Position numbers and translations under genes: made by a program
DNA from: Candidatus Roizmanbacteria bacterium RIFOXYC1_FULL_41_16
Lineage (GTDB): Bacteria; Patescibacteriota; Microgenomatia; UBA1406
Length of the DNA stretch: 52,342 nt
Direction of reading: 5' to 3'
NCBI GenBank assembly: GCA_001788295.1
Contig: MGBO01000010.1
Span: 1,044 to 53,385, forward strand
Shown: one piece after another, positions 32,322-40,676 of the stretch
Layout of the letters: each line of letters begins with the position of its first letter
Numbering within the stretch: the first letter of the stretch is position 1
Notes under the pieces: generated by a model
Database searches by the model: none
Seen by the model: the letters and a program-made list of their open reading frames with translations, nothing else
Told to the model about the DNA's origin: nothing

Positions 32322-32767
32322 CCAAGAGCCGTCAAACTGTTAATTTTTGCCAAGCGGCGAGTGTGGCGTTCAAGCGCGGAAAAAGGCGTGTTTAAAAAAA
32401 CATTAACGGCCTTTTTGGCAGCTTCCAAATCGACATAGTCGGCGCCAAGAGCCAGCACATTAATGTTGTCGTCGGTTCTGGCGCTTTTGACATGAGCCTC
32501 GTTTAGTCCCAGGCCGCAGCGAAGATGGCGATAGCGATTGGCAGCTATAGACACGCCCACGCCATTGCGGCAGATCACAATTCCCAGAGATTCCGGATCG
32601 ATCTGCATTTTGGCAGCCAGTTGAGCCACAAATTCTGGATAATCATCATTTTGATCTTTTTGAGTGTTACCGCAGTCAACCGGTTCATAGCCCTGGGTTT
32701 TAAGATGATCAAGTAGCTGTTCTTTGTAATCAAAACCACCATGGTCCGAGGCCAGATATATTTTCAT
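32318..32767 (-). CDS. rpiB: Ribose-5-phosphate isomerase B (RpiB/LacAB)
   Basis: 149 residues from the ATG at 32767; the frame is open to 32803, but that would overlap the divergent Nudix gene. Features are ASDHGGFDYKE at the N-terminus, YPEFVAQLA, the active-site loop ICRNGVGVSIAANR and NVLALGA, followed by R-rich RHTRRLAKI. It interconverts ribose-5-P and ribulose-5-P. A minus-strand TAACAT (32775-32780) lies seven bases before the ATG, overlapping the -10 box of the opposite gene. Confidence 0.92.
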   Translation of the reverse strand: MKIYLASDHGGFDYKEQLLDHLKTQGYEPVDCGNTQKDQNDDYPEFVAQLAAKMQIDPESLGIVICRNGVGVSIAANRYRHLRCGLGLNEAHVKSARTDDNINVLALGADYVDLEAAKKAVNVFLNTPFSALERHTRRLAKINSLTALG

Positions 32768-32774
32768 ATGGTTA

Positions 32775-32784
32775 ATGTTAAAAT
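32775..32784. promoter_or_regulatory. Overlapping divergent -10 boxes
   Basis: The 23 bases between rpiB (start 32767, minus) and the Nudix gene (GTG 32791, plus) contain TAAAAT at 32779-32784 (plus, gap six) and TAACAT at 32775-32780 (minus, gap seven). The two boxes share two bases, so RNA polymerase cannot occupy both at once. Confidence 0.6.
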
Positions 32785-32790
32785 ACTCTC

Positions 32791-33351
32791 GTGAATTTAG
32801 CAAAGATAAAAACAGAACTTCTCAAACTTAAGAATAATGCCTTAATCAAAAAAGAAACTTGGCAGGAGTTTTGGGATAAGCTTCACAGTGGTCAGCCGCT
32901 TACCAAAACAGAACGGAATTCAGAACATATGTGCGCCTTTTTTCTGCCTGTTCACCGGACAACCAAATCGGTTTATTTGATTCATCATATCAAAGGGGCC
33001 GATTGGATGCCGCCGGGCGGGCATATTGAGCCTCACGAACATCCTTTGCTTACGGTCAGGCGTGAATATCAGGAAGAGCTTGGTCAGTCACTGGCACAAG
33101 AGTCGGTTGAATTAATCGGCCTAACCATCAAATCGATCACCAATCATCCGCTTAATTACTGCACCAAACATTATGATTTTTGGTATGCGGTTTGGGTAGA
33201 CAAACAGCATGATTATTCGTGGGACAGGCGCGAGTTCCACAGCGCCGGCTGGTTTGAAATCGCCTCCGGGATAAACAAAATCCAAAAAAATCCGGATTAC
33301 CAAGAAGTGATTAAAAATTTACAAGCCAATCATTTTTACAATCGCCCCTAA
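32791..33351 (+). CDS. Nudix hydrolase
   Basis: 186 residues from a GTG. The Nudix box GGHIEPHEHPLLTVRREYQEEL (about residues 71-92) is intact. A His/Tyr-rich strand (CTKHYDFWYAVW) follows. The substrate is unknown. TAAAAT at 32779-32784 is six bases before the GTG, supporting this start, although GTG in a leaderless context is less common. The stop at 33349-33351 overlaps the probable beginning of the alpha/beta hydrolase frame. Confidence 0.88.
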   Translation: MNLAKIKTELLKLKNNALIKKETWQEFWDKLHSGQPLTKTERNSEHMCAFFLPVHRTTKSVYLIHHIKGADWMPPGGHIEPHEHPLLTVRREYQEELGQSLAQESVELIGLTIKSITNHPLNYCTKHYDFWYAVWVDKQHDYSWDRREFHSAGWFEIASGINKIQKNPDYQEVIKNLQANHFYNRP

Positions 33352-33400
33352 AGCCAATCTAGCTCAGTTTCCTACCAAAGATGGTTTAAATCTACCCGGT

Positions 33401-34261
33401 TTGTTGTTCAAACCAGATCGTCAAACACCAAAAGTTTTACTGGTTTTACACGGTAATGGAACTTCCTCGATTTTTTACCACGTTGAGAAAAATAAAATCA
33501 TGGCCGAAAAACTACTCTCAAAAGGAATTGCTTATTTTCCGTTTAATAATCGTGGTGCACACTTAATCAAACGTTTGGAGAAGATTAATGAGAAAGGTCA
33601 GATTGAAAAGCAAAATTATGGCACGGCTTATGAACAGATTAAAGACTGTATTATAGATATTGATTCTGCTTTGGATTTTTTAAAAACCCAAGGTTATCGT
33701 GAGTTTTACCTTTTGGGATATTCAACCGGAGCTAATAAAATCTGCGTTTATAATTATTATCAGCCAGATAATCCAATCAGTAAATTTATTTTGGCAGGTG
33801 GTGGGGATGATACTGGTCTGTTTTATCAGCAAGTCAAAAACAAAACCCGCTTTTGCAAATTTTTGTCTCAGGCAAAAACGATGATTAAACAAGGCAAAGG
33901 CCAAAAATTTATTCCTAAATATATTCTTGATTACCCAATGTCTTACCAAGCGTATTTTGATACTGCCAATCCGGATGGCGATTACAATGTTTTTCCGTTT
34001 TATGAGGCGTTAAACAAGACTAAACTAAGCTCAAAAAAACTATTTCGCGAATATTTGAGCCTGAAAAAACCCACTTTAGTGGTTTACGGACAGAACGATG
34101 AGTATTGCTATGGTCGAGTCGAGGAGGCCGTAAATATATTAAAAAAACAAACAGCCCTTCAAGATAATTACTCTTATCAAATTATTCCTGGAGCCGATCA
34201 TGGTTTTAGCCAACACAATCAGGAACTCGCTTCTCTTGTGTCAGATTGGTTGATAGAATAA
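33401..34261 (+). CDS. Alpha/beta hydrolase (esterase/peptidase-like), start uncertain
   Basis: 286 residues from a TTG at 33401. LLVLHGNGTSSIFYH is the oxyanion strand, LLGYSTGANK is the nucleophile elbow with Ser near residue 110, and VVYGQNDEY and GADHGFSQ give the Asp and His. The frame is open upstream to 33311, and the added residues (for example ANLAQFPTKDGLNLPG) look like the usual N-terminal strand, so the true protein probably starts earlier at a non-standard codon overlapping the Nudix stop. The substrate is unknown. It ends 5 bases before metG. Confidence 0.75.
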   Translation: MLFKPDRQTPKVLLVLHGNGTSSIFYHVEKNKIMAEKLLSKGIAYFPFNNRGAHLIKRLEKINEKGQIEKQNYGTAYEQIKDCIIDIDSALDFLKTQGYREFYLLGYSTGANKICVYNYYQPDNPISKFILAGGGDDTGLFYQQVKNKTRFCKFLSQAKTMIKQGKGQKFIPKYILDYPMSYQAYFDTANPDGDYNVFPFYEALNKTKLSSKKLFREYLSLKKPTLVVYGQNDEYCYGRVEEAVNILKKQTALQDNYSYQIIPGADHGFSQHNQELASLVSDWLIE

Positions 34262-34266
34262 GAATT

Positions 34267-35937
34267 ATGAGCAAGATTTTTGTCGGTGTTGCTTGGCCTT
34301 ATGTCAACGGCGATCTTCATCCCGGCCATATCGCTGGTAATTTTTTGCCAGCCGATATTTTTGCTAGATTTCAGCGCTATTTAGGCAACGAGGTGTTAAT
34401 GGTTTCGGGTTCTGATTGCTATGGTACGCCTATTACCGTTGAGGCTGATAAACGGGGAAAACCCGCCGAGCAAATTGTAGCCGAGTATCACCCGCATCAC
34501 TTGGAATTATTCAAGCAGTACGGGATTTCTTTTGATCTGTACACCCAAACAACCACTCAAAATCATGCCGAAACCACGCAGGAGATGCTGTTGAATTTGG
34601 CCAGGAATGGTTATCTGCTCAAGCAAAAGACCAAACAGTATTTTTCGGCAGAAGACAATAAATTCTTGCCGGACCGGTATGTTGAGGGGGAGTGTAAATT
34701 CTGCGGTTACAAAGAGGCGCGTGGCGATCAGTGTGATCAGTGTGGCAGAGTGTTGGAATACTCGGATTTGAAAAATCCAGTCAACAAACTCACCAAAAAA
34801 TCAGTGACGTTAAGAGAAACCGAGCATTTATTTTTGAATTGGCCGCTACTACAGCCTTTTCTGGATAAATATGTAGATACGCATGGCCAGAACTGGAAAT
34901 CTTGGATTTTTAAAGAAGTTGCGGGCTGGCTAAAAAAAGGTTTACAACCTCGGGCAATCACTCGCGATATTAATTGGGGAGTAAAGATTCCTAACGAAAA
35001 ATTACCAAAAGAATTACAACTGGAGAATTTTCAGAACAAACGCATTTATGTGTGGTTTGAGGCCGTGATTGGTTATTTGTCAGCCGCCAAAGAATATGGA
35101 AAAAATTGGCAGGAGTTTTGGCATCCGGAAAAAAAAGACGAAGTCAAAATGTACAACTTCATGGGCAAAGACAATGTGGTTTTTCATTGCCTGTTTTGGC
35201 CGGGCCAGCTCTATGGGGCATACGGTGACGACATCAAATTGCCGGATGTCATCAGTGCCAATCAGTATCTTAATTTAGAGGGCCAAAAATTTTCCAAAAG
35301 TCGCGGCATCACTATTGATTCATTATATTTAGCCAAAACTTATGGTGCCGATCCGGTGCGGTTTTATCTGACTTATATTATGCCCGAAAACAGCGATGCC
35401 GACTTTAGTTGGGAGGGTTTTGTCGATTTTAATAACAATATTCTAATTGGCATTTTTGGTAATTTTATTAATCGAGTACTAAAGCTATCCGAAAATCTTA
35501 AATTGGTCGATAAATTTAATTTTGACAATGGCATTGAAGAAGCAATCCATCTTGCTTTGCAACGAAGCTATCGAGATTTATCAAAATGCGATTTTAAATT
35601 ATATTCACATGAAATATTGCTACTAGCCTCAGTGGGGAATAAGTATATTAATGATAAAGAACCTTGGCGATTAGATAAAAATTCTGGAGAATATTTACAG
35701 ATTATGAGTAATTGTTTGGTAATTGTTTTGGCGCTGCAGGCATTATTGAAACCTTTGATTCCTGAGGCTGTTGTTAAATTAGAAAAATTAACTGGAGTTG
35801 AATTTGCCAAATGGCCGGATTTGAACACAGTGATTGCCAAAATTCCTGAGATAAAATTATCCGAAACCAAACCCTTGTTTGTTAAGCTTGACCCCGAGGT
35901 GATTAAACTGGAGCAAGTAAAAATATTCAAGCGTTAA
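34267..35937 (+). CDS. metG: Methionyl-tRNA synthetase
   Basis: 556 residues from the ATG at 34267. VGVAWPYVNGDLHPGHIAGN is the HIGH region, a zinc knuckle CKFC...CDQC is at about residues 140-156, and KFSKSRG replaces KMSKS at about residue 345. The anticodon domain has the LVK... W.L.K pattern, and there is no C-terminal tRNA-binding EMAP domain, so this is the short form. TAGAAT (34254-34259) is seven bases before the ATG and overlaps the stop of the preceding hydrolase. It overlaps the convergent RelE gene by four bases. Confidence 0.96.
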   Translation: MSKIFVGVAWPYVNGDLHPGHIAGNFLPADIFARFQRYLGNEVLMVSGSDCYGTPITVEADKRGKPAEQIVAEYHPHHLELFKQYGISFDLYTQTTTQNHAETTQEMLLNLARNGYLLKQKTKQYFSAEDNKFLPDRYVEGECKFCGYKEARGDQCDQCGRVLEYSDLKNPVNKLTKKSVTLRETEHLFLNWPLLQPFLDKYVDTHGQNWKSWIFKEVAGWLKKGLQPRAITRDINWGVKIPNEKLPKELQLENFQNKRIYVWFEAVIGYLSAAKEYGKNWQEFWHPEKKDEVKMYNFMGKDNVVFHCLFWPGQLYGAYGDDIKLPDVISANQYLNLEGQKFSKSRGITIDSLYLAKTYGADPVRFYLTYIMPENSDADFSWEGFVDFNNNILIGIFGNFINRVLKLSENLKLVDKFNFDNGIEEAIHLALQRSYRDLSKCDFKLYSHEILLLASVGNKYINDKEPWRLDKNSGEYLQIMSNCLVIVLALQALLKPLIPEAVVKLEKLTGVEFAKWPDLNTVIAKIPEIKLSETKPLFVKLDPEVIKLEQVKIFKR

Positions 35938-36191
35938 TCATAAATACGGTGAGTGCCAACTGAGAGAAACCAAACAGTGTTTGAATCTTTTAGCTCAAAG
36001 ATAATTCGATATTCTCGATTGATAGAAAACGACCAAAAATCCTCTAATCGTCCTTTTAGTTTATGGGTTTTCAGTAGTGGTTCATGTGGATTCTTTCTAA
36101 AAACAAGTTCTTTTTTCTCGGCTAGTAGCTTAATTTTCTTGGGTAAGCGCTTATATTCCTTGGCGAATTTGGAAGAATAATAGATCTTCAC
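35934..36191 (-). CDS. RelE/YafQ-family toxin (mRNA interferase)
   Basis: 85 residues of RelE fold: KEYKRLPKKIKLLAEKK, then HKLKGRLEDFWSFSINREYRIIFEL. The GRLEDFWS-x-x-I-NREYRI pattern (Arg and Tyr/His near the end of strands) is typical of YafQ/RelE RNases that cut mRNA on the ribosome. It lies seven bases after the RHH antitoxin on the same strand; the autoregulatory operator is at 36421-36447. It overlaps metG by four bases. Confidence 0.88.
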   Translation of the reverse strand: MKIYYSSKFAKEYKRLPKKIKLLAEKKELVFRKNPHEPLLKTHKLKGRLEDFWSFSINREYRIIFELKDSNTVWFLSVGTHRIYD

Positions 36192-36198
36192 GAAAATA

Positions 36199-36414
36199 TT
36201 ATCGCAAATCTTGGAGAGATTTTAATAATTTTCCTTTGCCATCCGAAAGCTCTTGGCGACTACTCTCAAGATCCTTAACAAGCTTGTATTCCATCCACCA
36301 GCGAAGTACGCTACGGAAAAATTCGCTTCTGGTGGCATAGCCGCCTTTTTTGACTTCTTTATCAATAACAAAACTTAGTTGTTTTGGTAAAGAGATATTA
36401 ATGACAGTGCGCAT
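36199..36414 (-). CDS. Ribbon-helix-helix antitoxin
   Basis: 71 residues. TVINISLPKQLSFVIDKEV and GGYATRSEFFRSVLRWWM match an RHH DNA-binding domain (CopG/ParD/RelB type), and the C-terminal SSRQELSDGKGKLL would bind and inhibit the toxin. It is divergent from nothing adjacent; the preceding gene (phosphoesterase) runs the same strand. The 27-base operator starts 6 bases before the ATG and covers the promoter. Confidence 0.85.
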   Translation of the reverse strand: MRTVINISLPKQLSFVIDKEVKKGGYATRSEFFRSVLRWWMEYKLVKDLESSRQELSDGKGKLLKSLQDLR

Positions 36415-36420
36415 ATTAGT

Positions 36421-36447
36421 GTAATAATTTGTAATACAAATTATTAC
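36421..36447. promoter_or_regulatory. Antitoxin operator: perfect inverted repeat
   Basis: GTAATAATTTG (36421-36431), spacer TAATA, CAAATTATTAC (36437-36447): arms of 11 bases with perfect complementarity. It overlaps the likely -10 region (minus-strand TATTAC or TACACT) of the RHH-RelE operon, typical of antitoxin autorepression. Confidence 0.75.
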
Positions 36448-36473
36448 AAGTATAAATCGTTACTTGTTGTTTG

Positions 36474-37133
36474 TCAATATTTTTCCTGAATCAGTCGAAT
36501 CTTCTTGTTCTCGATAATCAGATACTGGGCGAGTCCGTGGCGGATAAAACCGGAATTAATAAATTTCTGATCTGGCTCAAAAACGGCATTGTGAGAATGG
36601 CCGCAAACCAAAACTTCGTTGGATTGCAGATTGCTTTGAGCGTATTGTTTCATCCATCTATTAAAACTGGCATACAAGCCTTTTTGAAAAAAGCGCTGGC
36701 CCAAAATTCTTAGCGCCCATTTTTCACCGACATCATACCAATCATTAATTAGACCCAGCAACTTCATATTATTAAATTTATCTTGAATGCTGGGAGTGTG
36801 CTGGTGGCCGTGCTTGATGATTAGTTTTTTGGGATTGGTGTAGGCCAAATACTCGTCTACCTGTTTTACGGAAAACAGGCTCACGCGCTTGTCGGAGAGA
36901 TAGGCAAAGTCGTGATTGCCGTAAATATATATGGCCCCCTTTTGTTTTAGCAAAGGGAAAAGCCTGCTCCAGGGAGAATTGATGAATTTTTCAAATTTAG
37001 TCGACAAGCCGTCCCAAAAATCACCGTTAATGATGATTTCGTCAACTGAGTTAAACAGTTTTTTTAAGTATTCAAATTTCCTTGGCTCAAATCGGTGTGT
37101 CAGATGAGTGTCCGAAAATATTAAAGTTTTCAT
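36474..37133 (-). CDS. Calcineurin-like metallophosphoesterase
   Basis: 219 residues. Metal-ligand motifs are in order: SDTHLTH (residues 7-13), NGDFWDG (36-42), GNHDFAY (73-79), KHGHQHT and CGHSHNAVF. It matches the UDP-2,3-diacylglucosamine hydrolase (LpxH)-like branch of metallophosphoesterases, but lipid A is not expected in CPR, so the substrate is unknown. A minus-strand TATAAT lies about 16 bases before the ATG, overlapping the plus-strand region of the next promoter. Confidence 0.85.
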   Translation of the reverse strand: MKTLIFSDTHLTHRFEPRKFEYLKKLFNSVDEIIINGDFWDGLSTKFEKFINSPWSRLFPLLKQKGAIYIYGNHDFAYLSDKRVSLFSVKQVDEYLAYTNPKKLIIKHGHQHTPSIQDKFNNMKLLGLINDWYDVGEKWALRILGQRFFQKGLYASFNRWMKQYAQSNLQSNEVLVCGHSHNAVFEPDQKFINSGFIRHGLAQYLIIENKKIRLIQEKY

Positions 37134-37182
37134 AATGAGCAGGAATTTAATTATACAATAACTTTTTGCTTATAATATCTCT

Positions 37183-38037
37183 ATGATTTACGGTACCAGT
37201 TTTTCTCATCCATATATCTGTGATCACTTTCGGTTGTCGGTTCAAGAAGCTTTTTTAGCGCTTATTGATCTTAAATTAGATTTGGTGCGCCTGAGTTGTT
37301 ACTGGAGCGAGATTGAAAAAGCACCCGGGAATTATGATTTTTCCCAAATTGAAACTTTACTGCAAATGGCCGAGAAAGCCGGGCAAAAAATAGTAATAAC
37401 CATTGGTCTAAAAGCAGTTCGCTGGCCGGAGTTTTATATTCCAAGCTGGACTAGTTACGACGAAGTAATTATTAATCCCAATAGGCTTTGGCTTTTTCTT
37501 GAGCAAGCGATTAGTTTGGCGAACCGGTATAGCTGTGTAAAGTATTTGCAGATTGAAAACGAGCCATTGGACAAAAGTGGGCCAAACAAACTGATCGTGC
37601 CTTTAAAGTTATTGGAACAGGAAATAGAAACCGCGCGGCGATTTAGTCAGTTACCCATAATTTTAACTGTTTGGGGAAATAAATCACTCCAAGACAACAG
37701 ATTGTCGGAGTTGGCAAAGTTGGCTGATATTATCGGCCTGGATTTTTATTGCCAGATTCCTGATGGTCGGGGTGGCTACTGGGGTCCGGCTGACTCTGCC
37801 AAAGAAATAGGCAAAGCCATTCTTTCCATAAACAAGCCAGTTTGGTTAACTGAGCTGCAAACTAATCCCTGGAAAGATTCTCCCGGGCTCACTCCAGAAA
37901 AAATAATGGCCACCAATCTTGACTTTGCCAAAAAATTACCAGTTAAAGCCATTTTGTTTTGGGGATTTGAATATCGCTACAGTCAAAACACACTAAAACC
38001 CCAGTTGCTCTCTGATTATCAGCCAGATTTTTTTTAA
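37183..38037 (+). CDS. TIM-barrel glycoside hydrolase-like protein
   Basis: 284 residues of a (beta/alpha)8 barrel: LVRLSCYWSEIEKAPGNYDF resembles the substrate-channel start of GH5/GH39/GH42 enzymes. The acid/base Glu is likely in LQIENEPLD, and the nucleophile Glu in WLTELQTNPW. FYCQIPDGRGG is a probable loop at the active site. No signal peptide is present, so it may act in the cytoplasm. TATAAT at 37171-37176 is six bases before the ATG (leaderless). It overlaps the convergent DUF4258 gene by 45 bases. Confidence 0.65.
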   Translation: MIYGTSFSHPYICDHFRLSVQEAFLALIDLKLDLVRLSCYWSEIEKAPGNYDFSQIETLLQMAEKAGQKIVITIGLKAVRWPEFYIPSWTSYDEVIINPNRLWLFLEQAISLANRYSCVKYLQIENEPLDKSGPNKLIVPLKLLEQEIETARRFSQLPIILTVWGNKSLQDNRLSELAKLADIIGLDFYCQIPDGRGGYWGPADSAKEIGKAILSINKPVWLTELQTNPWKDSPGLTPEKIMATNLDFAKKLPVKAILFWGFEYRYSQNTLKPQLLSDYQPDFF

Positions 38038-38340
38038 TGGCCCGGCTCGGTAATATTCATGATATCGCTGTTTCTTTTGATAGTCTTTGGTTCCCCAAAG
38101 CGGGGGATCGATCCAGGCCGAAACCACAATTTTTTCACCCCTATCATTATTACTCACGATCAGAGTAATGGTTTTTTCGCCAAAATGCTTCATATATTCC
38201 TGAGTATTGGCTTTTTTGCCGGCCCTGATCTGGTCGGGTGTGCTGTAAGCCAAAGCCGCCTGAGACTGACTAAACTGCCGCTCTTGTAGCCTTTGTAAGG
38301 CGTGGTTCGTCCAGATTAATCCGGAAAAAATACGATTCAT
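37993..38340 (-). CDS. DUF4258 domain protein
   Basis: 115 residues. LIWTNHALQRLQERQFSQSQ is the characteristic N-terminal pattern of DUF4258 (NHAxxRxxER), followed by PDQIRAG and a strand with TLIVSNNDRGEKIVVSAWID. These small proteins resemble toxin/RNase folds related to RelE in some comparisons, but function is not established. It overlaps the glycosidase-like gene at its 3' end. Confidence 0.75.
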   Translation of the reverse strand: MNRIFSGLIWTNHALQRLQERQFSQSQAALAYSTPDQIRAGKKANTQEYMKHFGEKTITLIVSNNDRGEKIVVSAWIDPPLWGTKDYQKKQRYHEYYRAGPLKKIWLIIREQLGF

Positions 38341-38365
38341 CGAGTTATTTTATAATATATTGACA

Positions 38366-38851
38366 ATGACAACCAAAACAAAAGTCGGATTGCCGTCTTT
38401 GTTGGCCGCGATATTAATATTAATTATTTCTTTAATTGTGCCGGATTCTGACCTTCAGCACAAGGCCAATCAAACCGCGGCGGTTTGCAGGGTAATTGAC
38501 GGTGATACTATTGAGCTCTGTGGTGGTGAACGGGTAAGGTACATCGGAATTGATACTCCGGAGCGCGACGAATGTTATTTTCAAGAAGCCAAAGAAGCTA
38601 ATGAAAAACTAGTCTTAAATAAAAAAGTGAAGTTGACCAAGGATGTTTCCGAAACCGATCGTTATGGCCGCTTACTTCGCTATGTTTATGTGGGGGACCT
38701 AATGGTCAATCGCTATCTGGTGAGGCAAGGCTATGCTTATGCCTCTACCTATCCACCGGATGTTTTGTATAGCCAGAATCTGATAAAAATGCAGCATCAG
38801 GCCAGTCTTGAAAAAAAAGGTTTTTGGGGAGAAAAATGTTATCCTAAATAA
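38366..38851 (+). CDS. Thermonuclease (SNase) family protein with N-terminal membrane anchor
   Basis: 161 residues from the ATG at 38366 (a TTG at 38360 is possible; TATAAT lies at 38351-38356). A hydrophobic segment (about residues 9-30) is a signal anchor. The SNase core has VIDGDTIELCGGERVRYIGI, DTPERDE, DRYGRLLRYVYVG and the final EKKGFWG. SNase family enzymes cut DNA or RNA with a Ca ion and here would act outside the membrane, perhaps in nucleotide scavenging. The next gene follows after nine bases. Confidence 0.88.
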   Translation: MTTKTKVGLPSLLAAILILIISLIVPDSDLQHKANQTAAVCRVIDGDTIELCGGERVRYIGIDTPERDECYFQEAKEANEKLVLNKKVKLTKDVSETDRYGRLLRYVYVGDLMVNRYLVRQGYAYASTYPPDVLYSQNLIKMQHQASLEKKGFWGEKCYPK

Positions 38852-38860
38852 TAGCGAAGC

Positions 38861-39220
38861 ATGAATAGAAAAATATTCGGGGGAATTTTGGCAACGCTGG
38901 GATTCTTATTATCGCCGCTATCCTGGTGGAATGATCTTATCCTCAATATTCCGCTGGCTTATGGTTTTGCCTCTGTTTTTGCCTTGATTTCCAAGAGCCT
39001 ATTTATGCCAATGCTGTTAATTGGTTATTGGCTAACCAATATTATCGGGATTCTTATGGTTCACAAAGGCGCTCAAAAAATCATCAGCAATACGAATCAC
39101 AAACCGAGTCGCCAAGACATCATCAAAGACCTTTCTTTTTCAGTTTTGTATTCGCTGATTATGATTGTTTTGATTAAGCTGGGCTGGCTTAAGTCTCCAG
39201 CATTTATAAATCCGAGATAA
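38861..39220 (+). CDS. Small membrane protein, unknown
   Basis: 119 residues with four hydrophobic stretches (about residues 5-20, 31-53, 55-70, 91-108). A basic polar segment (KIISNTNHKPSRQDIIKD) sits before the last helix. No family recognised. It is nine bases downstream of the thermonuclease and probably co-transcribed. Its 3' end overlaps the convergent gene by 17 bases. Confidence 0.55.
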   Translation: MNRKIFGGILATLGFLLSPLSWWNDLILNIPLAYGFASVFALISKSLFMPMLLIGYWLTNIIGILMVHKGAQKIISNTNHKPSRQDIIKDLSFSVLYSLIMIVLIKLGWLKSPAFINPR

Positions 39221-39653
39221 TTGCTTTAAATAGTTCAGTGGTGCTCTTTAACTGTTCAAAGGCATCGTTTGATAACATAATTTGTTTTTTCTTATTCTGG
39301 GAATTAAAAGTATAGACTATATGATTATAAATAATGTTTAAATAGTTCAAGCCGTCACGAATGTTAGCAAAAAAAATCCCGTCAAAACCAATGTTAAAAT
39401 CAGGTATTTCAGCAGAAAATCGCGAGGATGGCTTCCCCCGGACACTGGGTATATATTCCAACATATATCCTTCTTTTTCAATCAGAAGTCCTTCTGAAGG
39501 ATAATCTCTTTCTTTCTGTTTATTCAACAGAGAAGCACCAAATGAACAACTTAATTTTTGTAATTCCTGAATGAAAGGGTAAACAGAATGATAAGTTTCA
39601 GTTGAAGCTTCTATTGAAGCATTGATTGAATTTTGTCCCCCCTCTACCGTCAC
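39204..39653 (-). CDS. Hypothetical protein
   Basis: 149 residues from the GTG at 39653. A longer frame to 39704 begins with a cysteine-rich hydrophobic stretch and would contain the promoter: minus-strand TATACT lies about 10 bases before this GTG. No domain recognised. The protein has a mixed alpha/beta pattern and a short segment (FGASLLNKQKERDYPSEG) of unknown meaning. The C-terminal half is more helical. Confidence 0.45.
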   Translation of the reverse strand: MTVEGGQNSINASIEASTETYHSVYPFIQELQKLSCSFGASLLNKQKERDYPSEGLLIEKEGYMLEYIPSVRGKPSSRFSAEIPDFNIGFDGIFFANIRDGLNYLNIIYNHIVYTFNSQNKKKQIMLSNDAFEQLKSTTELFKAIISDL

Positions 39654-39694
39654 GTTAATTAGCAGTATAGCATAGTAAATAATTTTACACAAAC

Positions 39695-39728
39695 AAATAA
39701 CCAAGAGTGATATTACCCTTGGTTATTT
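39695..39728 (-). terminator. Hairpin terminator after the secreted-protein gene
   Basis: AAATAACCAAG (39695-39705) and CTTGGTTATTT (39718-39728) form a perfect 11-bp stem around a 12-base loop. It lies between the stop of the secreted-protein gene (39740, minus) and the start of the next minus-strand gene. In the minus direction it is followed by a T-rich stretch. Confidence 0.6.
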
Positions 39729-39739
39729 GCGTTCTCTTT

Positions 39740-40324
39740 CTAAAACGGCAAGTTCTGTACAAAACTAAAAACATACAGTCCGGTTTCCAATATCCCTTTT
39801 TCATTAATAAAGCTAAAGTTTTCTCCGCCGGATTCTCCTAATGAATTACCATTGGCGTCATACCAGCTGAAACCATCAAAATAGGCGTCACTGGGCGCCG
39901 CTTTGATTTGTGCAATTTCAGTGACAGAGAAGCCATTAAAAGAATCTATATAAGTTCTGATATAGCTAAATTCTGCACTGGTACCTTGATAAGTGAGGGA
40001 ATTGGGATGCCGAACCAGTAAGTTTTCGCCGTCTCTCAGATAATTAGAGAGAAACTCCTCGTTCCAGTTCATCTGCAGCTGGTCATTTTCAAAAGTATTG
40101 ATTGCCTCACAATCCAGGAATTCGGCGTCTTTTTTGCTTCTCAAATAATCACAGGTATTGCCTTGATAAGACCGTTGTTCGTAGTTATAGCCCCAATGAT
40201 CAAATTTGTCTTTGGTTTTTTTCTTGTCATTAGATTCGGGGTGAAAATCCTGAACGGCCAAGGCCGATTCGGCGACAGAGAATAGCAACAATACGGCCAC
40301 AATAAGACTAAATAGTTTTTTCAT
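39740..40324 (-). CDS. Secreted protein with signal peptide
   Basis: 194 residues from the ATG at 40324, chosen because GAGAGGAG lies nine bases upstream; two further in-frame ATGs precede it. A signal peptide (KKLFSLIVAVLLLFSVAESALA) ends near AVQDFHPE. The mature region is acidic and Tyr/Asn rich with two Cys (NTCDYL and FLDCEA) that may form a disulfide. No family recognised. It is probably extracellular. Confidence 0.6.
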   Translation of the reverse strand: MKKLFSLIVAVLLLFSVAESALAVQDFHPESNDKKKTKDKFDHWGYNYEQRSYQGNTCDYLRSKKDAEFLDCEAINTFENDQLQMNWNEEFLSNYLRDGENLLVRHPNSLTYQGTSAEFSYIRTYIDSFNGFSVTEIAQIKAAPSDAYFDGFSWYDANGNSLGESGGENFSFINEKGILETGLYVFSFVQNLPF

Positions 40325-40470
40325 CTTCATCATCTCCTCTCTTTTCATAAACTAATCCTGTATCTAGAGTATCTAATTCAAATTAATTTTCAAGATAGCA
40401 GTTTTTCTCAATTTACTATAAATAGGGCCAATATTGACTTCTGGCCGTTAGGATAATATAATTTCTACTT

Positions 40471-40647
40471 ATGTTTGGCAAAGAACCTGAAACAAGGCCC
40501 CTTACAAAGAAAGAGAGAGATGAAATTGAAAAACTAAAAGATAAGAATCCGTTTGAGTTTGCTATTGCAATTCTGGGTATGGGACTTAATAGATTGTCAA
40601 AATCAGACGATTCACCAAAGAGCACTGATAGTCAATCTCAAGGCTAA
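40471..40647 (+). CDS. Small protein with possible membrane segment
   Basis: 58 residues, MFGKEPETRPLTKKE..., very charged in the first half, then FEFAIAILGMGLNRL as a short hydrophobic stretch and a Ser/Asp-rich tail. TATAAT at 40457-40462 ends eight bases before the ATG, which supports expression. It sits in a gap between two minus-strand genes. No family known. Confidence 0.45.
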   Translation: MFGKEPETRPLTKKERDEIEKLKDKNPFEFAIAILGMGLNRLSKSDDSPKSTDSQSQG

Positions 40648-40676
40648 AATATTCAGATATTAGTCGCGAAGTTGAT

